Shown here piece by piece: positions 18,663 through 26,935 of a stretch of 64,000 nt of DNA. Where the stretch lies: positions 28,372 to 92,371 of the forward strand of contig NZ_LGQZ01000033.1 of the NCBI RefSeq assembly GCF_003116015.1, read 5' to 3'. How positions within the stretch are numbered: position 1 is the stretch's first letter; each line of letters opens with the position of its first letter. Source of the stretch: Azospirillum sp. TSO22-1 (GTDB lineage Bacteria; Pseudomonadota; Alphaproteobacteria; Azospirillales; Azospirillaceae). The notes beneath the pieces are model-generated. The model was not told the DNA's origin. It ran no database searches and was given only the letters and a program-made list of their open reading frames with translations. The position numbers and the translations under genes are program-made.

Positions 18663-19107
18663 ATCGCCCGCAGGAACGGAGGCTGAGGAGGCCAAGCGCG
18701 ACCGCCGCGGCCGCTTCGCTCCCGGCAACCCGGGGCGCCGGCCGGGCTCCCGGAACAAAGCGACGCTGGCGGCCGAGCAGCTGCTCGACGGCGAGGCGGA
18801 CGCCCTGACCCGGAAGGCCATCGAACTGGCCAAGGCCGGCGACGTCCAGGCGCTGCGCCTGTGCCTGGAGCGGCTGCTCCCGGCGCGCAAGGACCGGCCG
18901 GTGCGCTTCACCCTGCCACCGCTGTCCACCGCGGCCGACGCCGCCAAGGCCGTCAGCGCCATCGTCGAAGCGGTCGCCGGCGGCGACCTGACTCCGGGCG
19001 AGGCGGCAGAGCTCGGCAAGCTGATCGAGACCTACACGAAGACCCTGGAAGCCGCCGAGTTCGAGACGCGGCTGGCCGCGCTGGAGGAGAGGAGTTCGAA
19101 GACATGA
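18649..19107 (+). CDS. DUF5681 domain protein
   Basis: 152 aa. The N-terminal RRGRFAPGNPGRRPGSRNKA motif is typical of DUF5681, found in phage and mobile-element proteins and often placed before terminase genes. Here no large terminase follows, which is one reason to think packaging genes are lost or supplied by another phage. The rest is helical (ALRLCLERLLPARKDRPVRF). Its last bases overlap the next ATG. Confidence 0.75.
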   Translation: MSRRRSPAGTEAEEAKRDRRGRFAPGNPGRRPGSRNKATLAAEQLLDGEADALTRKAIELAKAGDVQALRLCLERLLPARKDRPVRFTLPPLSTAADAAKAVSAIVEAVAGGDLTPGEAAELGKLIETYTKTLEAAEFETRLAALEERSSKT

Positions 19108-19325
19108 ACCGGACCGTCATGAACCGGCTGCAACGCCTGGAGGGCGCGCAGGGCGCCTGGCGCAGCGAGCACCCGGAGATCGATCTCACCCGCCTCACCG
19201 ACGACGAGCTGGAGCGCCTGTGGACCCTCGCGGAGAAGCACCGCGGTGGCGCGGAGCTGACCGCCGAGGAGATCGCCGAGCTGGAGGCGATGGACGTCCG
19301 CTTCAACGGGGAGACACCAGCATGA
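19104..19325 (+). CDS. Small acidic protein, RRLxxLE-type (73 aa)
   Basis: The N-terminus VMNRLQRLEGAQGAW resembles three other small proteins of the element (19322, 19549 and 24896), which start with a basic helix RRLxxLE. The middle 'LTDDELERLWTLAEKHRGGAELTAEEIAELEAM' region (quoted here only for its repeat, residues about 29-61) is matched by the next gene. ATG overlaps the preceding stop. Function unknown. Confidence 0.6.
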   Translation: MNRTVMNRLQRLEGAQGAWRSEHPEIDLTRLTDDELERLWTLAEKHRGGAELTAEEIAELEAMDVRFNGETPA

Positions 19326-19552
19326 GCAACCGAGCCCGCCGGCTGGCCCTGCTGGAAGCCGCCACCCGCCCTCGTGATCCCGCCCGCCTGATGCCCGACC
19401 TCGGAGGCCTCTCCGACGAAGAGCGGCAGCGCTTGAGGGAGATCGCCGAGCGCCTCCAGCATGGCGGCGAGCTGACGCCCGACGAAGCGGCCGAGATCGC
19501 CGCCATGGAACCCAAGGTCCGCTGGACCGACACGACGCGGAGGACCGCATGA
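19322..19552 (+). CDS. Small acidic protein, RRLxxLE-type (76 aa)
   Basis: Starts MSNRARRLALLEAATRP. Residues around LSDEERQRLREIAERL and GGELTPDEAAEIAAME parallel the preceding gene's LTDDELERLWTLAE and GGAELTAEEIAELEAM, so the two look like tandem duplicates that have diverged. Coupled by overlap on both sides. Function unknown. Confidence 0.6.
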   Translation: MSNRARRLALLEAATRPRDPARLMPDLGGLSDEERQRLREIAERLQHGGELTPDEAAEIAAMEPKVRWTDTTRRTA

Positions 19553-19743
19553 GCAGCACCCGTGAGCGGCGCCTGTCACGCCTGGAGGGCGCCCAGCCGG
19601 ACGAGACCGGCCCGGTGGTTGTGATCTTCCGCACCGGCGAGGAACCGCAGGACGCCGCCGCTCGGCAGGGGGTGGACCTCACCGGCCGCACGGTCGTCGC
19701 CATCCCCGACAACGGCCGCGACGCGCCGGCGGTGCGGCAATGA
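19549..19743 (+). CDS. Small protein, RRLxxLE-type (64 aa)
   Basis: Starts MSSTRERRLSRLEGAQPDE, like its two upstream neighbours, but the C-terminal part differs (GPVVVIFRTGEEP, then VVAIPDNGRD) and looks beta-stranded. It ends the coupled string that began at 14840. Function unknown. Confidence 0.55.
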   Translation: MSSTRERRLSRLEGAQPDETGPVVVIFRTGEEPQDAAARQGVDLTGRTVVAIPDNGRDAPAVRQ

Positions 19744-19835
19744 ACGCTCCGCCGCAGGACCTGCGGGAACGCCTCATCTGAGCCACGACGGCGCCAAGCC
19801 CGTAGCGGCCAAAGTGATCCGTCGAGCCACCGCCA

Positions 19836-20315
19836 TCAGGCCGTCCCAGCGGCACCACCGTTCATCGCCATCATCCCGAGCCCGAGCAGCATCGCCAGGC
19901 CCTGGACCGCGTGTGACCATGCCGCCGCCACGGGGAGGGGGACGCCGGCACCGGTGAGCCGGTTGACCAGCTCGGCGTCTGCGGCCAGCAGCGTCCGTGT
20001 CACCTCCCCGGTGTTGGTCATGCCGTGGACCCGCAGCGCCACCTCCTGGGCGCACGCCTGAAGCGGCGCCGCCTTCTGCAGGGTGACCAGGTGCGGCCGA
20101 AGGGCCGCAGCGTGCCGATCGACCTCACGCAGGAGGAGCGCCATGCGCTCCATCGGCACATCACCCATGATCCGGTGAAGAAGCTCGTCTTCGACCATGC
20201 GCAACGAGGCGCGACGGTCGAAACCCTGTGTCAGGGACGCTTCGCTCATAAGCGCCGCCCCAAGGTCGGCAATCAAGAGCACCCGACCATCGCTGAACTC
20301 ATGCCGCAGGTTCAT
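19836..20315 (-). CDS. Hypothetical protein (159 aa)
   Basis: A leftward gene inside the rightward string. Mostly helical, ending in a hydrophobic segment rich in Gly, Met and Ala (AMLLGLGMMAMNGG), perhaps a membrane anchor. It starts in the AT-rich gap that holds the promoter for the 20648 gene. No family recognised, and the opposite strand is also partly open, so confidence is moderate. Confidence 0.45.
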   Translation of the reverse strand: MNLRHEFSDGRVLLIADLGAALMSEASLTQGFDRRASLRMVEDELLHRIMGDVPMERMALLLREVDRHAAALRPHLVTLQKAAPLQACAQEVALRVHGMTNTGEVTRTLLAADAELVNRLTGAGVPLPVAAAWSHAVQGLAMLLGLGMMAMNGGAAGTA

Positions 20316-20647
20316 CGCAGGATACTCCCAAGTGATCGCGTGCTATTATCGTCGTCGCAAGGCAATATCAACAAGAATTCACGGTAAATTTTAGCGTGCC
20401 GCCCAACCATTGTAAAATCTTGCAAATACATGAGCAAGAGGAATACAACGCGTCTTGCGTCGAAAGCCGGTCTCGACTACTATGTTTGTGCTCTGCTGTT
20501 GTGGTTGGCCAGTGCGGATAACGAGCGCGTCGTTCGGCAGAGGAGACGCGTTGTAGCAAGATCCGCCGATCGGACAGCCCGGTGACCCGATGCATTCGGG
20601 GCCGGGCTCATTGCGCCTTCGGCCCCTCGGGGAAGGAGAGCGCAGGC
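20316..20647. other. AT-rich control region and leader before the virion-like genes
   Basis: About 330 bases without a convincing gene. The left half (20340-20510) is clearly AT-richer than its surroundings. It contains a promoter-like pair at 20455-20483 and, further right, GC-rich inverted segments (around 20579-20630) just before a good ribosome site (GGAAGGAGAG). Confidence 0.5.
20455..20483 (+). promoter_or_regulatory. Sigma-70-like promoter for the virion-like genes
   Basis: TTGCGT (20455-20460) and TACTAT (20478-20483) with a 17-bp spacer, about 165 bp before the ATG at 20648. Confidence 0.5.
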
Positions 20648-21100
20648 ATGCAGACCATCACCGCAGTTCGGGCCGGCCCCGCTGAACCGGCCCCGCGCCG
20701 CTCCCTCGGAACGCCACTCCCCAACATCCCCGACCACGTCCGCGCCGAGTTCGAGCGCGTCCGCCCGATCCTGGAGCGCGCGCTGAGCTATGGGCCGCGC
20801 ACCCACGACGCCGACGATGTTCTGGCGGGCATCGAGGCCGGGGCCATGCAGCTGTGGACTGCGCCGGCCAGCGTGTGCATCACCGAAATCGTGGAGTTTC
20901 CGCGCCTTCGCGCCGTGCGCGCGCTCTGGGCGGCTGGCGACCTCAGGGAACTCACCGAAACCATCTTGCCCGCCGTCGAGCGGTTCGGGCGTGACCACGA
21001 CTGCCGCGCCGCCCTGCTGGGCGGCCGGTTCGGCTGGCGGCGCGCGATGACGCGCCACGGCTTTCGCGACTACGCGGTCATCATGAACAAGGAGATCTGA
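20648..21100 (+). CDS. Phage-type hypothetical protein, acetyltransferase-like (150 aa)
   Basis: ATG at 20648 follows GGAAGGAGAG. The central part (AGAMQLWTAPASVCITEIVE) and the ending GGRFGWRRAMTRHGF resemble small phage proteins with a GNAT-like fold that are encoded beside virion genes in podovirus-like genomes. No catalytic residue can be assigned, so an enzymatic role is only a suggestion. It is followed by the 1263-aa gene with a 1-bp gap. Confidence 0.6.
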   Translation: MQTITAVRAGPAEPAPRRSLGTPLPNIPDHVRAEFERVRPILERALSYGPRTHDADDVLAGIEAGAMQLWTAPASVCITEIVEFPRLRAVRALWAAGDLRELTETILPAVERFGRDHDCRAALLGGRFGWRRAMTRHGFRDYAVIMNKEI

Positions 21101-21101
21101 C

Positions 21102-24100
21102 ATGCCCAGCGGTGGCGGTGGCTCGACCAGCACGACGCAGCAGGTCTTCCCGGAGTGGTACTCCGGCCCAATGCAACAGGTCATGGGTTACGCTCAAGGC
21201 GCGGCCGGGCAGCCCTATTCGCCCGTGCCGTTCCAGCGCATCGCCGAGTTCACGCCGGACCAGCAGACCGCGTTCGACATGGTGCGCAAGGCCTCCTCCA
21301 ACGGGCGCCCGACCATGGAGGCGGCGCGGCAGACGATGGTCGAGGCGGGCGCCATGAGCGGCATGCAGACCGCACTGCCGTACTTCACCCAGGCGGCCGG
21401 CATGAGCGGCGCCGCGGCGGCTTCGCCGATGCTGACGGCCGGCGCCAACACCGACGCGGCGGGGGCCGCGTCCCCGTGGGTGACGCAGGGCATGAACGCC
21501 TCCTCGGCCGGCGCCGCCAACCCGCTGGTGTCGCAGGGCACTGGGCGGTTTGTCGACAGCGTCGATGACTACATGAGCCCCTACACCGACAAGGTGGTGG
21601 ACCGCATCGCGCAGCTCGGCCAGCGGAACCTGACCGAGAACCTGCTGCCGGCGGTCAACGACACCTTCATCGAGGCCGGGCAGTTCGGCGGCAAGCGCAA
21701 CGCCGAGTTCACCAACCGTGCGATCCGCGACGCCAACGAGTCGATCCTGGGCCAGCAGGCGCAGGCACTGGAGAGCGGCTGGGCCACCTCGGGCCAGCTC
21801 TACGGCGCCGACGCGGCGCGCCAGGTGCAGGGCGGCCTCGGCCTGGGCGCGCTGGCCGGCCAGGACGCCGGGCGGCAGATCCAGGGCGGCCTCGGGCTGG
21901 GCCAGCTGACCGACGCCAACGCGCGGCGCCAGATCGACGCCGGCACGACGCTGGGCAACCTGACCGGCCAGGACGCCAACCGTCTGGCCTCCATCGGCCA
22001 GCAGGCGGGCGCGCTCGTCAACGCCGACGCCGCGCGCAAGCTGGAGACCGGCCGGGCGCTCACCGACTTCGTCGGCAAGAACCAGGACATCCAGCTGCGC
22101 GACGCCGCGGCGATGGCCGGCATCGGCCAGCAGCAGCAGGGCATGGATCAGAAGAACATCGATCTGGCATTGCAGGACTTCCAAAGCCAGCGGGACTATC
22201 CGTGGACGCAGCTCAACCGCTGGAGCGGCCTGCTCTCCAATGCCCGGCCGCCCGGTTCCAGCACCACCACGTCGCAGGGACCGGACACAACCGGCAAGGA
22301 CATGGCGTCGCTTGGCATGTCGGCGGCCATGATGGCAGCGATGTTCCTGAAGAAGGGCGGTCTGGTGCGCCCGCGTCAGCGCCTCGCCCGGGGCGGCCTC
22401 GCCCAGGGCGCCGCACAGGCGCGCTCGGCGCGCACCCTCGGCATGCTGCCGCGTTCCCGCTACGCCGCCGGTGGCACCGTCGGGCAGATTGACCTTGGGC
22501 AGGGGCAGCAGCCGCCCGGCGTGATGTACGACGCCATCCCAGGCGCCCAGGCGCCAGCGCAGGCCGCGAGCCCCGGATACCCTGTGCCGCAGCCGCTTCC
22601 CGAGGGCTTCAACCCGAAGACCTACGGCTTCGGCGGCGAGCACCAATTCTTCCAGCCGCAGTCGCTGGCGCTGGCGACCTCGGCCCCATCGTTCAACCAG
22701 CAGTCGCTGGAGCAGATGATCGCCGGGATCATGCAGCAGTACGCGCCGAGGGGGATGAATGGCCTCGGCTTCGGTTCCGGCGATGGCGGCAGCGACAGCG
22801 ATGGCGGCGACGCGGACGGAACTGGCGGCGCCAGCAGTGACGGCGGCGGACCCGACGGGGGGAGTGGCGGAGAAGGCTATGCACTCGGCGGCCTGGTCGC
22901 GGCGAGAGGGGCCCGTTCCTACGCCCGCGGGGGCTTGGCGCAAGGTGCTATGGCGCAGTTCTTCGAAGGCGGCATGGTGGACCCGGACCTGTTCATGAGC
23001 ATGGGGCCGGAGGAGATGCTGGCGGCCGACATCGCGGCGCAGGACGCCATGGGCGGCCCGTTGGCGGACGCGGCGCTCAGCGACGCCTACCCCGACGCGC
23101 TTCCGTTCGATGACCCCTCGCAGGCCACCGGAGCCCCCGGCACGCTGCTGCCGAACGGCCAGACCGCGCCGCCCATCCCCGGCCGCAAGCCGCGGGCGCC
23201 GATGAGCCGGAAGGACCGGATGAAGTGGCTGCTGCCGCTGATGCTCGGCTCCGGAGCGATGGGCGGCAAGGGCGCGCTGCCCTATGCCGGGCTCGCCCTG
23301 ATGGGCGCTGGCGGCCTCGGCGCGTCCGGCGCCTTCGGTGACGACGGCTGGCTGATGTCCAAGCTCGGCAGCCTCGGCATGGGGAGCGGCAACTCCGGCG
23401 GCCAGGGGACCCAGGGGATGACCACGGTGCCGCGCTACGCCCGCGGCGGCCTCGCGCTCGGGCGCGCCTACGCCGAGGGCGGGATGGTGGTGGACTGGGC
23501 GACGCAGCCGGAGGACATCCTGAGCGCCGCGGCCGGCAACGGCGACCCGGACGCGCAGGCGGAACTGACGCGGCGCTACGGCGGCATCAGCGATCCGGGC
23601 GGGCAGAGCCTGTTCACCAAGCGCGGCTTCGTGCCTGAGATCAAGGGCTGGATCGGCCGCAACGTCCAGATCGGCGACTTCACGCCGGGCAACGCCTTTG
23701 AGAGCAACACCAGCGTGGAGATGCCGGGCGACGAGGATGGCGGCCTGCTCGGCATGGGGGGCCTGCCCGAGACCTACGAGGGTGCCCGCATGGCCGACCG
23801 CGTCGGGCGGGTGGCCGGAGCCTGGGCTGGCGGCGGTCTGCGTGCTGGACGCGAGGTGGCGGCGCAGCCGGACCTCGACCGCACCGACTGGGAGTTCCGC
23901 GACTTCGCGGGCGCCTACCCGGGCGCTGATGAATTGCCGGCGGGCGGCTTGGCGCAGGGCGTTCCCACAGGGTCCGGGGGCGTTCCGGGAGCCGTCAACC
24001 AGGACGCCGAGCAGGAATTGCGCGCCGCGATGGACGCGGAGCGCCCCGTGGGCGGGCTGCCCGGCCCGCAGTTCGGCCCGGTTCCAGGGCCGTCCATTGA

Positions 24101-24893
24101 CGTAAAGCCGCGGCTGCCGGCGAAAACCGTCAGCTTCGGAGGCGGTCTCCCCGTCCCCGCGGCGCCCCCGTCAATGGCTCCCGCAGCCATGAGCGGCGCA
24201 CCAGCCGGCGGCCTCGCTATGGGCGCGGCAGAGTCGGGGAAGGAGCCCGGCTTCATGGACAAGCTGACCGAGGCGATGTCAAACCCGCTCGTGCAGGCCG
24301 CGTTCGGCATGATGGCCAGCCGCAACCCCAGCATCGCCGGCGCGCTCGGCGAGGGGCTGTCCGGGGCGAGCCGAAACATGATGGCGAACCGGCTGCACCA
24401 GCGGCAGATGGACATCGCCGAGCGTAACGCGCGGTCCAACGAGACCTTCCGCAACAAGCAGCTGACGAACGAGGAGCGGCGCTTGGCGCTGGCGGAGCGC
24501 GGCGACGGCGCGCTCCCGGCCCAAGCACAGCTCGTCAACTTCCTGATGCAGGGCGGCCGGTCGCGCCAGGAGGCGGAGGACATGGTGTTCTCAACGAAGG
24601 CCGATCCGTACAAGAAGGTCCACCTGCTCAACGAGACCATCAAGTCGGCGGTCGAGCACCTCGGCATGACCCCAGAGGAGGCGAGGAAGTACGCCGAGCG
24701 CCTGATCGACACCACGGCGCCGGCGCGCGCGGGCGGCGGCGAGCGGCCGCCGGTGGCCGGCGCACAGAAGGCGCCGGACGGGAAATGGTACGTCAAGCAG
24801 GGCGACAAGTGGGCGCGGGTGGAGATGGGCGGGGCAAACGCCGTTAAGCCGCTCACATCTGCAGGCGCCGACCGGCAGGATCGGGCGCCCTGA
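21102..24893 (+). CDS. Large phage virion-like protein (1263 aa) with degenerate repeats
   Basis: The N-terminal part (about residues 10-90, QQVFPEWYSGPMQQVM) and the region 230-340 with repeated GGLGLGxLxGQDAxRQIxxG units match a class of large podovirus-like structural or internal virion proteins. Residues 410-900 are a disordered Gly/Ala/Pro-rich part in which basic-Gly motifs recur: KGGLVRPRQRLARGGLAQG, YARGGLAQG, YARGGLALG, YAEGGMV. The C-terminal part (residues 1040-1263) is helical. No enzyme motif is seen. It is the only big virion-type gene in the element. Confidence 0.7.
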   Translation: MPSGGGGSTSTTQQVFPEWYSGPMQQVMGYAQGAAGQPYSPVPFQRIAEFTPDQQTAFDMVRKASSNGRPTMEAARQTMVEAGAMSGMQTALPYFTQAAGMSGAAAASPMLTAGANTDAAGAASPWVTQGMNASSAGAANPLVSQGTGRFVDSVDDYMSPYTDKVVDRIAQLGQRNLTENLLPAVNDTFIEAGQFGGKRNAEFTNRAIRDANESILGQQAQALESGWATSGQLYGADAARQVQGGLGLGALAGQDAGRQIQGGLGLGQLTDANARRQIDAGTTLGNLTGQDANRLASIGQQAGALVNADAARKLETGRALTDFVGKNQDIQLRDAAAMAGIGQQQQGMDQKNIDLALQDFQSQRDYPWTQLNRWSGLLSNARPPGSSTTTSQGPDTTGKDMASLGMSAAMMAAMFLKKGGLVRPRQRLARGGLAQGAAQARSARTLGMLPRSRYAAGGTVGQIDLGQGQQPPGVMYDAIPGAQAPAQAASPGYPVPQPLPEGFNPKTYGFGGEHQFFQPQSLALATSAPSFNQQSLEQMIAGIMQQYAPRGMNGLGFGSGDGGSDSDGGDADGTGGASSDGGGPDGGSGGEGYALGGLVAARGARSYARGGLAQGAMAQFFEGGMVDPDLFMSMGPEEMLAADIAAQDAMGGPLADAALSDAYPDALPFDDPSQATGAPGTLLPNGQTAPPIPGRKPRAPMSRKDRMKWLLPLMLGSGAMGGKGALPYAGLALMGAGGLGASGAFGDDGWLMSKLGSLGMGSGNSGGQGTQGMTTVPRYARGGLALGRAYAEGGMVVDWATQPEDILSAAAGNGDPDAQAELTRRYGGISDPGGQSLFTKRGFVPEIKGWIGRNVQIGDFTPGNAFESNTSVEMPGDEDGGLLGMGGLPETYEGARMADRVGRVAGAWAGGGLRAGREVAAQPDLDRTDWEFRDFAGAYPGADELPAGGLAQGVPTGSGGVPGAVNQDAEQELRAAMDAERPVGGLPGPQFGPVPGPSIDVKPRLPAKTVSFGGGLPVPAAPPSMAPAAMSGAPAGGLAMGAAESGKEPGFMDKLTEAMSNPLVQAAFGMMASRNPSIAGALGEGLSGASRNMMANRLHQRQMDIAERNARSNETFRNKQLTNEERRLALAERGDGALPAQAQLVNFLMQGGRSRQEAEDMVFSTKADPYKKVHLLNETIKSAVEHLGMTPEEARKYAERLIDTTAPARAGGGERPPVAGAQKAPDGKWYVKQGDKWARVEMGGANAVKPLTSAGADRQDRAP

Positions 24894-24895
24894 CC

Positions 24896-25168
24896 ATGCG
24901 CACCTTCAGCCGCCGCCTGTCCAAGCTCGAAGCCAGGCACCCGGGGCGCCCCTCCACCACGCTCGATCTGTCGCCGCTGTCCCCGGACGAGCAGGATCGC
25001 TTCACGGCCATGTTCGGCCGCGCGTGGGAACGGCAGCCGATCAGCGACGACGACCTGGCGTTCTTCGATGCCGCGGCCGGGCGGCTGGTCTGGGATCTCC
25101 CCCGATCCGTCATCGCTGGCGCGAGCCGGCGCGCAGCCATGAGGGCGTTCCTGGAGGCAGATCGCTGA
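24896..25168 (+). CDS. Small protein, RRLxxLE-type (90 aa)
   Basis: Starts MRTFSRRLSKLEARHPGRP, the same basic N-terminal helix as the small genes at 19104, 19322 and 19549. The rest is acidic then helical (DLAFFDAAAGRLVWD). It lies 2 bp after the 1263-aa gene and is probably co-translated. Function unknown. Confidence 0.55.
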   Translation: MRTFSRRLSKLEARHPGRPSTTLDLSPLSPDEQDRFTAMFGRAWERQPISDDDLAFFDAAAGRLVWDLPRSVIAGASRRAAMRAFLEADR

Positions 25169-25684
25169 GCGGGATGCCAATGTCCCGGCGCCGGCCCACG
25201 AGGCGCGCCGGGCCCAGCGCGCCACCTCCAATCGGAGGCTCCCTTATCCCTGGGATCGAGGGGGGGGGCTGCTGGCTTACGGCCGCAGCGGCGCCCGGCG
25301 GCAGTTCGGTAACTCTGCGGTTCTGGCGAGGCCACCGGCTCAAGAGCCGGCTGCTCGGATCAGGGACCTCCCCGCACCTCGCGATGCGGTTCAACCGGGC
25401 ACGCTCAATGTGGACGCGTCGCCGCGCGTCGGCAAGCGATCGCTGCGAACACCGCGGCGCTTCCCCCCATGACGCCCAGATCAGACCGCCGACACAGGCC
25501 CGCCAGAGGCGCGCTGATGCGTTCTGGCGGCACTTCCGCATCTGCCTAGCTGAAGGTAGTGGAACGCATCCATGGGGCTTCTGACGACCTCCGGGAGGGG
25601 TGTCGCTATTACCGACACCCCTTTGACCGCCACACGTGGTCAAGCGTACGATCTGCCGGTTGAACTCCTCAATGGAGACGTCCC
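25169..25684. other. Gene-free stretch after the virion-like genes
   Basis: About 500 bases. Open frames on both strands are Arg/Pro-rich and look like chance frames. A poly-G tract lies at 25259-25267, and a terminator-like hairpin ends the region. It may be decayed coding sequence. Confidence 0.4.
25597..25624 (+). terminator. Terminator-like hairpin
   Basis: A perfect 9-bp stem GGGGTGTCG/CGACACCCC (25597-25605 with 25613-25621), loop CTATTAC, followed by TTT. The T tract is short. Confidence 0.65.
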
Positions 25685-26431
25685 ATGCCGCGCGCATTTG
25701 GCATGCTGCTGGTCATTCTGGCCATGCTGTTGGGCCGCAACGGCAGCGCCGCTGCCGCTACGGTCAGTGGCGGGGAAGAATGCGAAGCCAACCTCTGTGC
25801 GTTCAACGTGCAGATCTCCGGCAGGATCACCGAAGATGCGGCGCGAGACTTCGTGAGAGTCGCCGGAAGGGCCGACCAGATCATCAATCTGAAGGTCAAC
25901 AGCGACGGCGGCAGCGTGAGGGGCGCGATGGCGCTCGGCCGCGAACTGCGCACCAAGACCGTCAACATCATCGTGGCCGAGGACGCGAGGTGCGTCAGCG
26001 CGTGCGTCCTCCTGCTCGCCGGCGCGTCCATGCGCGACATCGCCGGCGCCGTCGGCATCCACCGCCCGTACTTCGAGGTTCCGACGGGGGCCCTCACCGT
26101 TGCCGGGGTTCAAGCCGCGTCCGACAAGGTGGCAGAGGAGATGCGCGCCTACTTCCGCGGGATGAACGTCTCGGCGCAAATCGTCGATGACATGCTGCTG
26201 ATCCCGCCGGAACGGGTACGTTGGCTGACGGCGGCGGAGTTGCGGCAGTACGGCATTGCCGATGAAGATCCGGTGTACCGTGAGGCCACTATTTTGGTGA
26301 ACGCGCAGCGCTACGGCCTGACGCGGCAGCAGTACCTGAGGCGGACGGCCCGTGCTGACGCCGAGTGTCGCCTGCCCGATCCGGTCGCGATGGTCAACTG
26401 CTACGAGGCGACCCTCCGCGGTCAACGCTGA
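25685..26431 (+). CDS. Exported ClpP/crotonase-like protein (COG3904 type)
   Basis: 248 aa with a signal peptide (residues 1-23, ending GSAAAA). The body has the ClpP/SppA-like fold: LKVNSDGGSVRGAMALGREL is the oxyanion strand-helix, and ARCVSACVLLLAGA has the Ser in the place of the ClpP-like nucleophile. GIHRPYF follows. Members are predicted periplasmic proteins of unknown substrate and are common on mobile elements and plasmids. A good ribosome site (GGAGAC) precedes the ATG at 25685. Confidence 0.78.
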   Translation: MPRAFGMLLVILAMLLGRNGSAAAATVSGGEECEANLCAFNVQISGRITEDAARDFVRVAGRADQIINLKVNSDGGSVRGAMALGRELRTKTVNIIVAEDARCVSACVLLLAGASMRDIAGAVGIHRPYFEVPTGALTVAGVQAASDKVAEEMRAYFRGMNVSAQIVDDMLLIPPERVRWLTAAELRQYGIADEDPVYREATILVNAQRYGLTRQQYLRRTARADAECRLPDPVAMVNCYEATLRGQR

Positions 26432-26497
26432 AGGCAGTTGCGGGCGAAGAGTGATGGAGTTCGGGGCTGGCGCATAACGCCCGCCCCTCCCCTTCGG

Positions 26498-26662
26498 TCA
26501 GCGCCGGCGGAAGCGGGCGCTGCGGGCCGCGGTCTCCCGCCGCAGCCGCTCCTGCGTCTCCCGAAGCCGTCGGGCCTGATCGGCTTCCGCAGCCCTGGCG
26601 AGGATCGCCAGCCCTTCGGCGATCCGGTCGGCGGTCGGGGTCTCGTCGTCGGTGGTGCTCAT
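26498..26662 (-). CDS. Small helical protein (54 aa), divergent from the relaxase
   Basis: Starts MSTTDDETPTADRIAEGLAI and ends in a strongly basic tail rich in Arg (RSARFRRR). An acidic N-terminus with a basic amphipathic helix suits a nucleic-acid-binding or adaptor role. GAGGTCACC precedes the ATG. It is divergent from the MobV-like gene, so it might be a mobilisation accessory. No family is recognised. Confidence 0.45.
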   Translation of the reverse strand: MSTTDDETPTADRIAEGLAILARAAEADQARRLRETQERLRRETAARSARFRRR

Positions 26663-26935
26663 GGTGACCTCTGCGTCTCAGATGGAAGAGGCCTCGACGC
26701 TGTCACGGGACGCGGAGGAGCGACAACGCACGCTGGGATCTGGCTCACCACTCCAGCCGGATCCGCGCTACAACCAGCCGTCCGGCGGATTTCCGTCATC
26801 CGTCATCACTCACAACGGAATTCCCCGCGTCCAGCGATCGAACAACTCCGCTCGGCGTGAATTCATCGAGCTATGGCGTGCGAACATCCGTCGACGCTTC
26901 CACATCCCCATGCCGCTGCCGGCATGGAGGGAGCC
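26663..26935. other. Intergenic region upstream of the relaxase (candidate oriT location)
   Basis: 273 bases between the divergent 54-aa gene and the relaxase. MobV-type origins of transfer usually lie just upstream of mob. I see CCGTCAT repeated at 26796-26809 and a GGAATTCC palindrome, but no clear match to the known MobV nick consensus. Confidence 0.3.

Noticed and set aside
25110..25697. 195-codon leftward frame after the virion-like genes
   Set aside because: Arg/Pro-rich with no ribosome site and crossing a terminator-like hairpin; most likely not coding.
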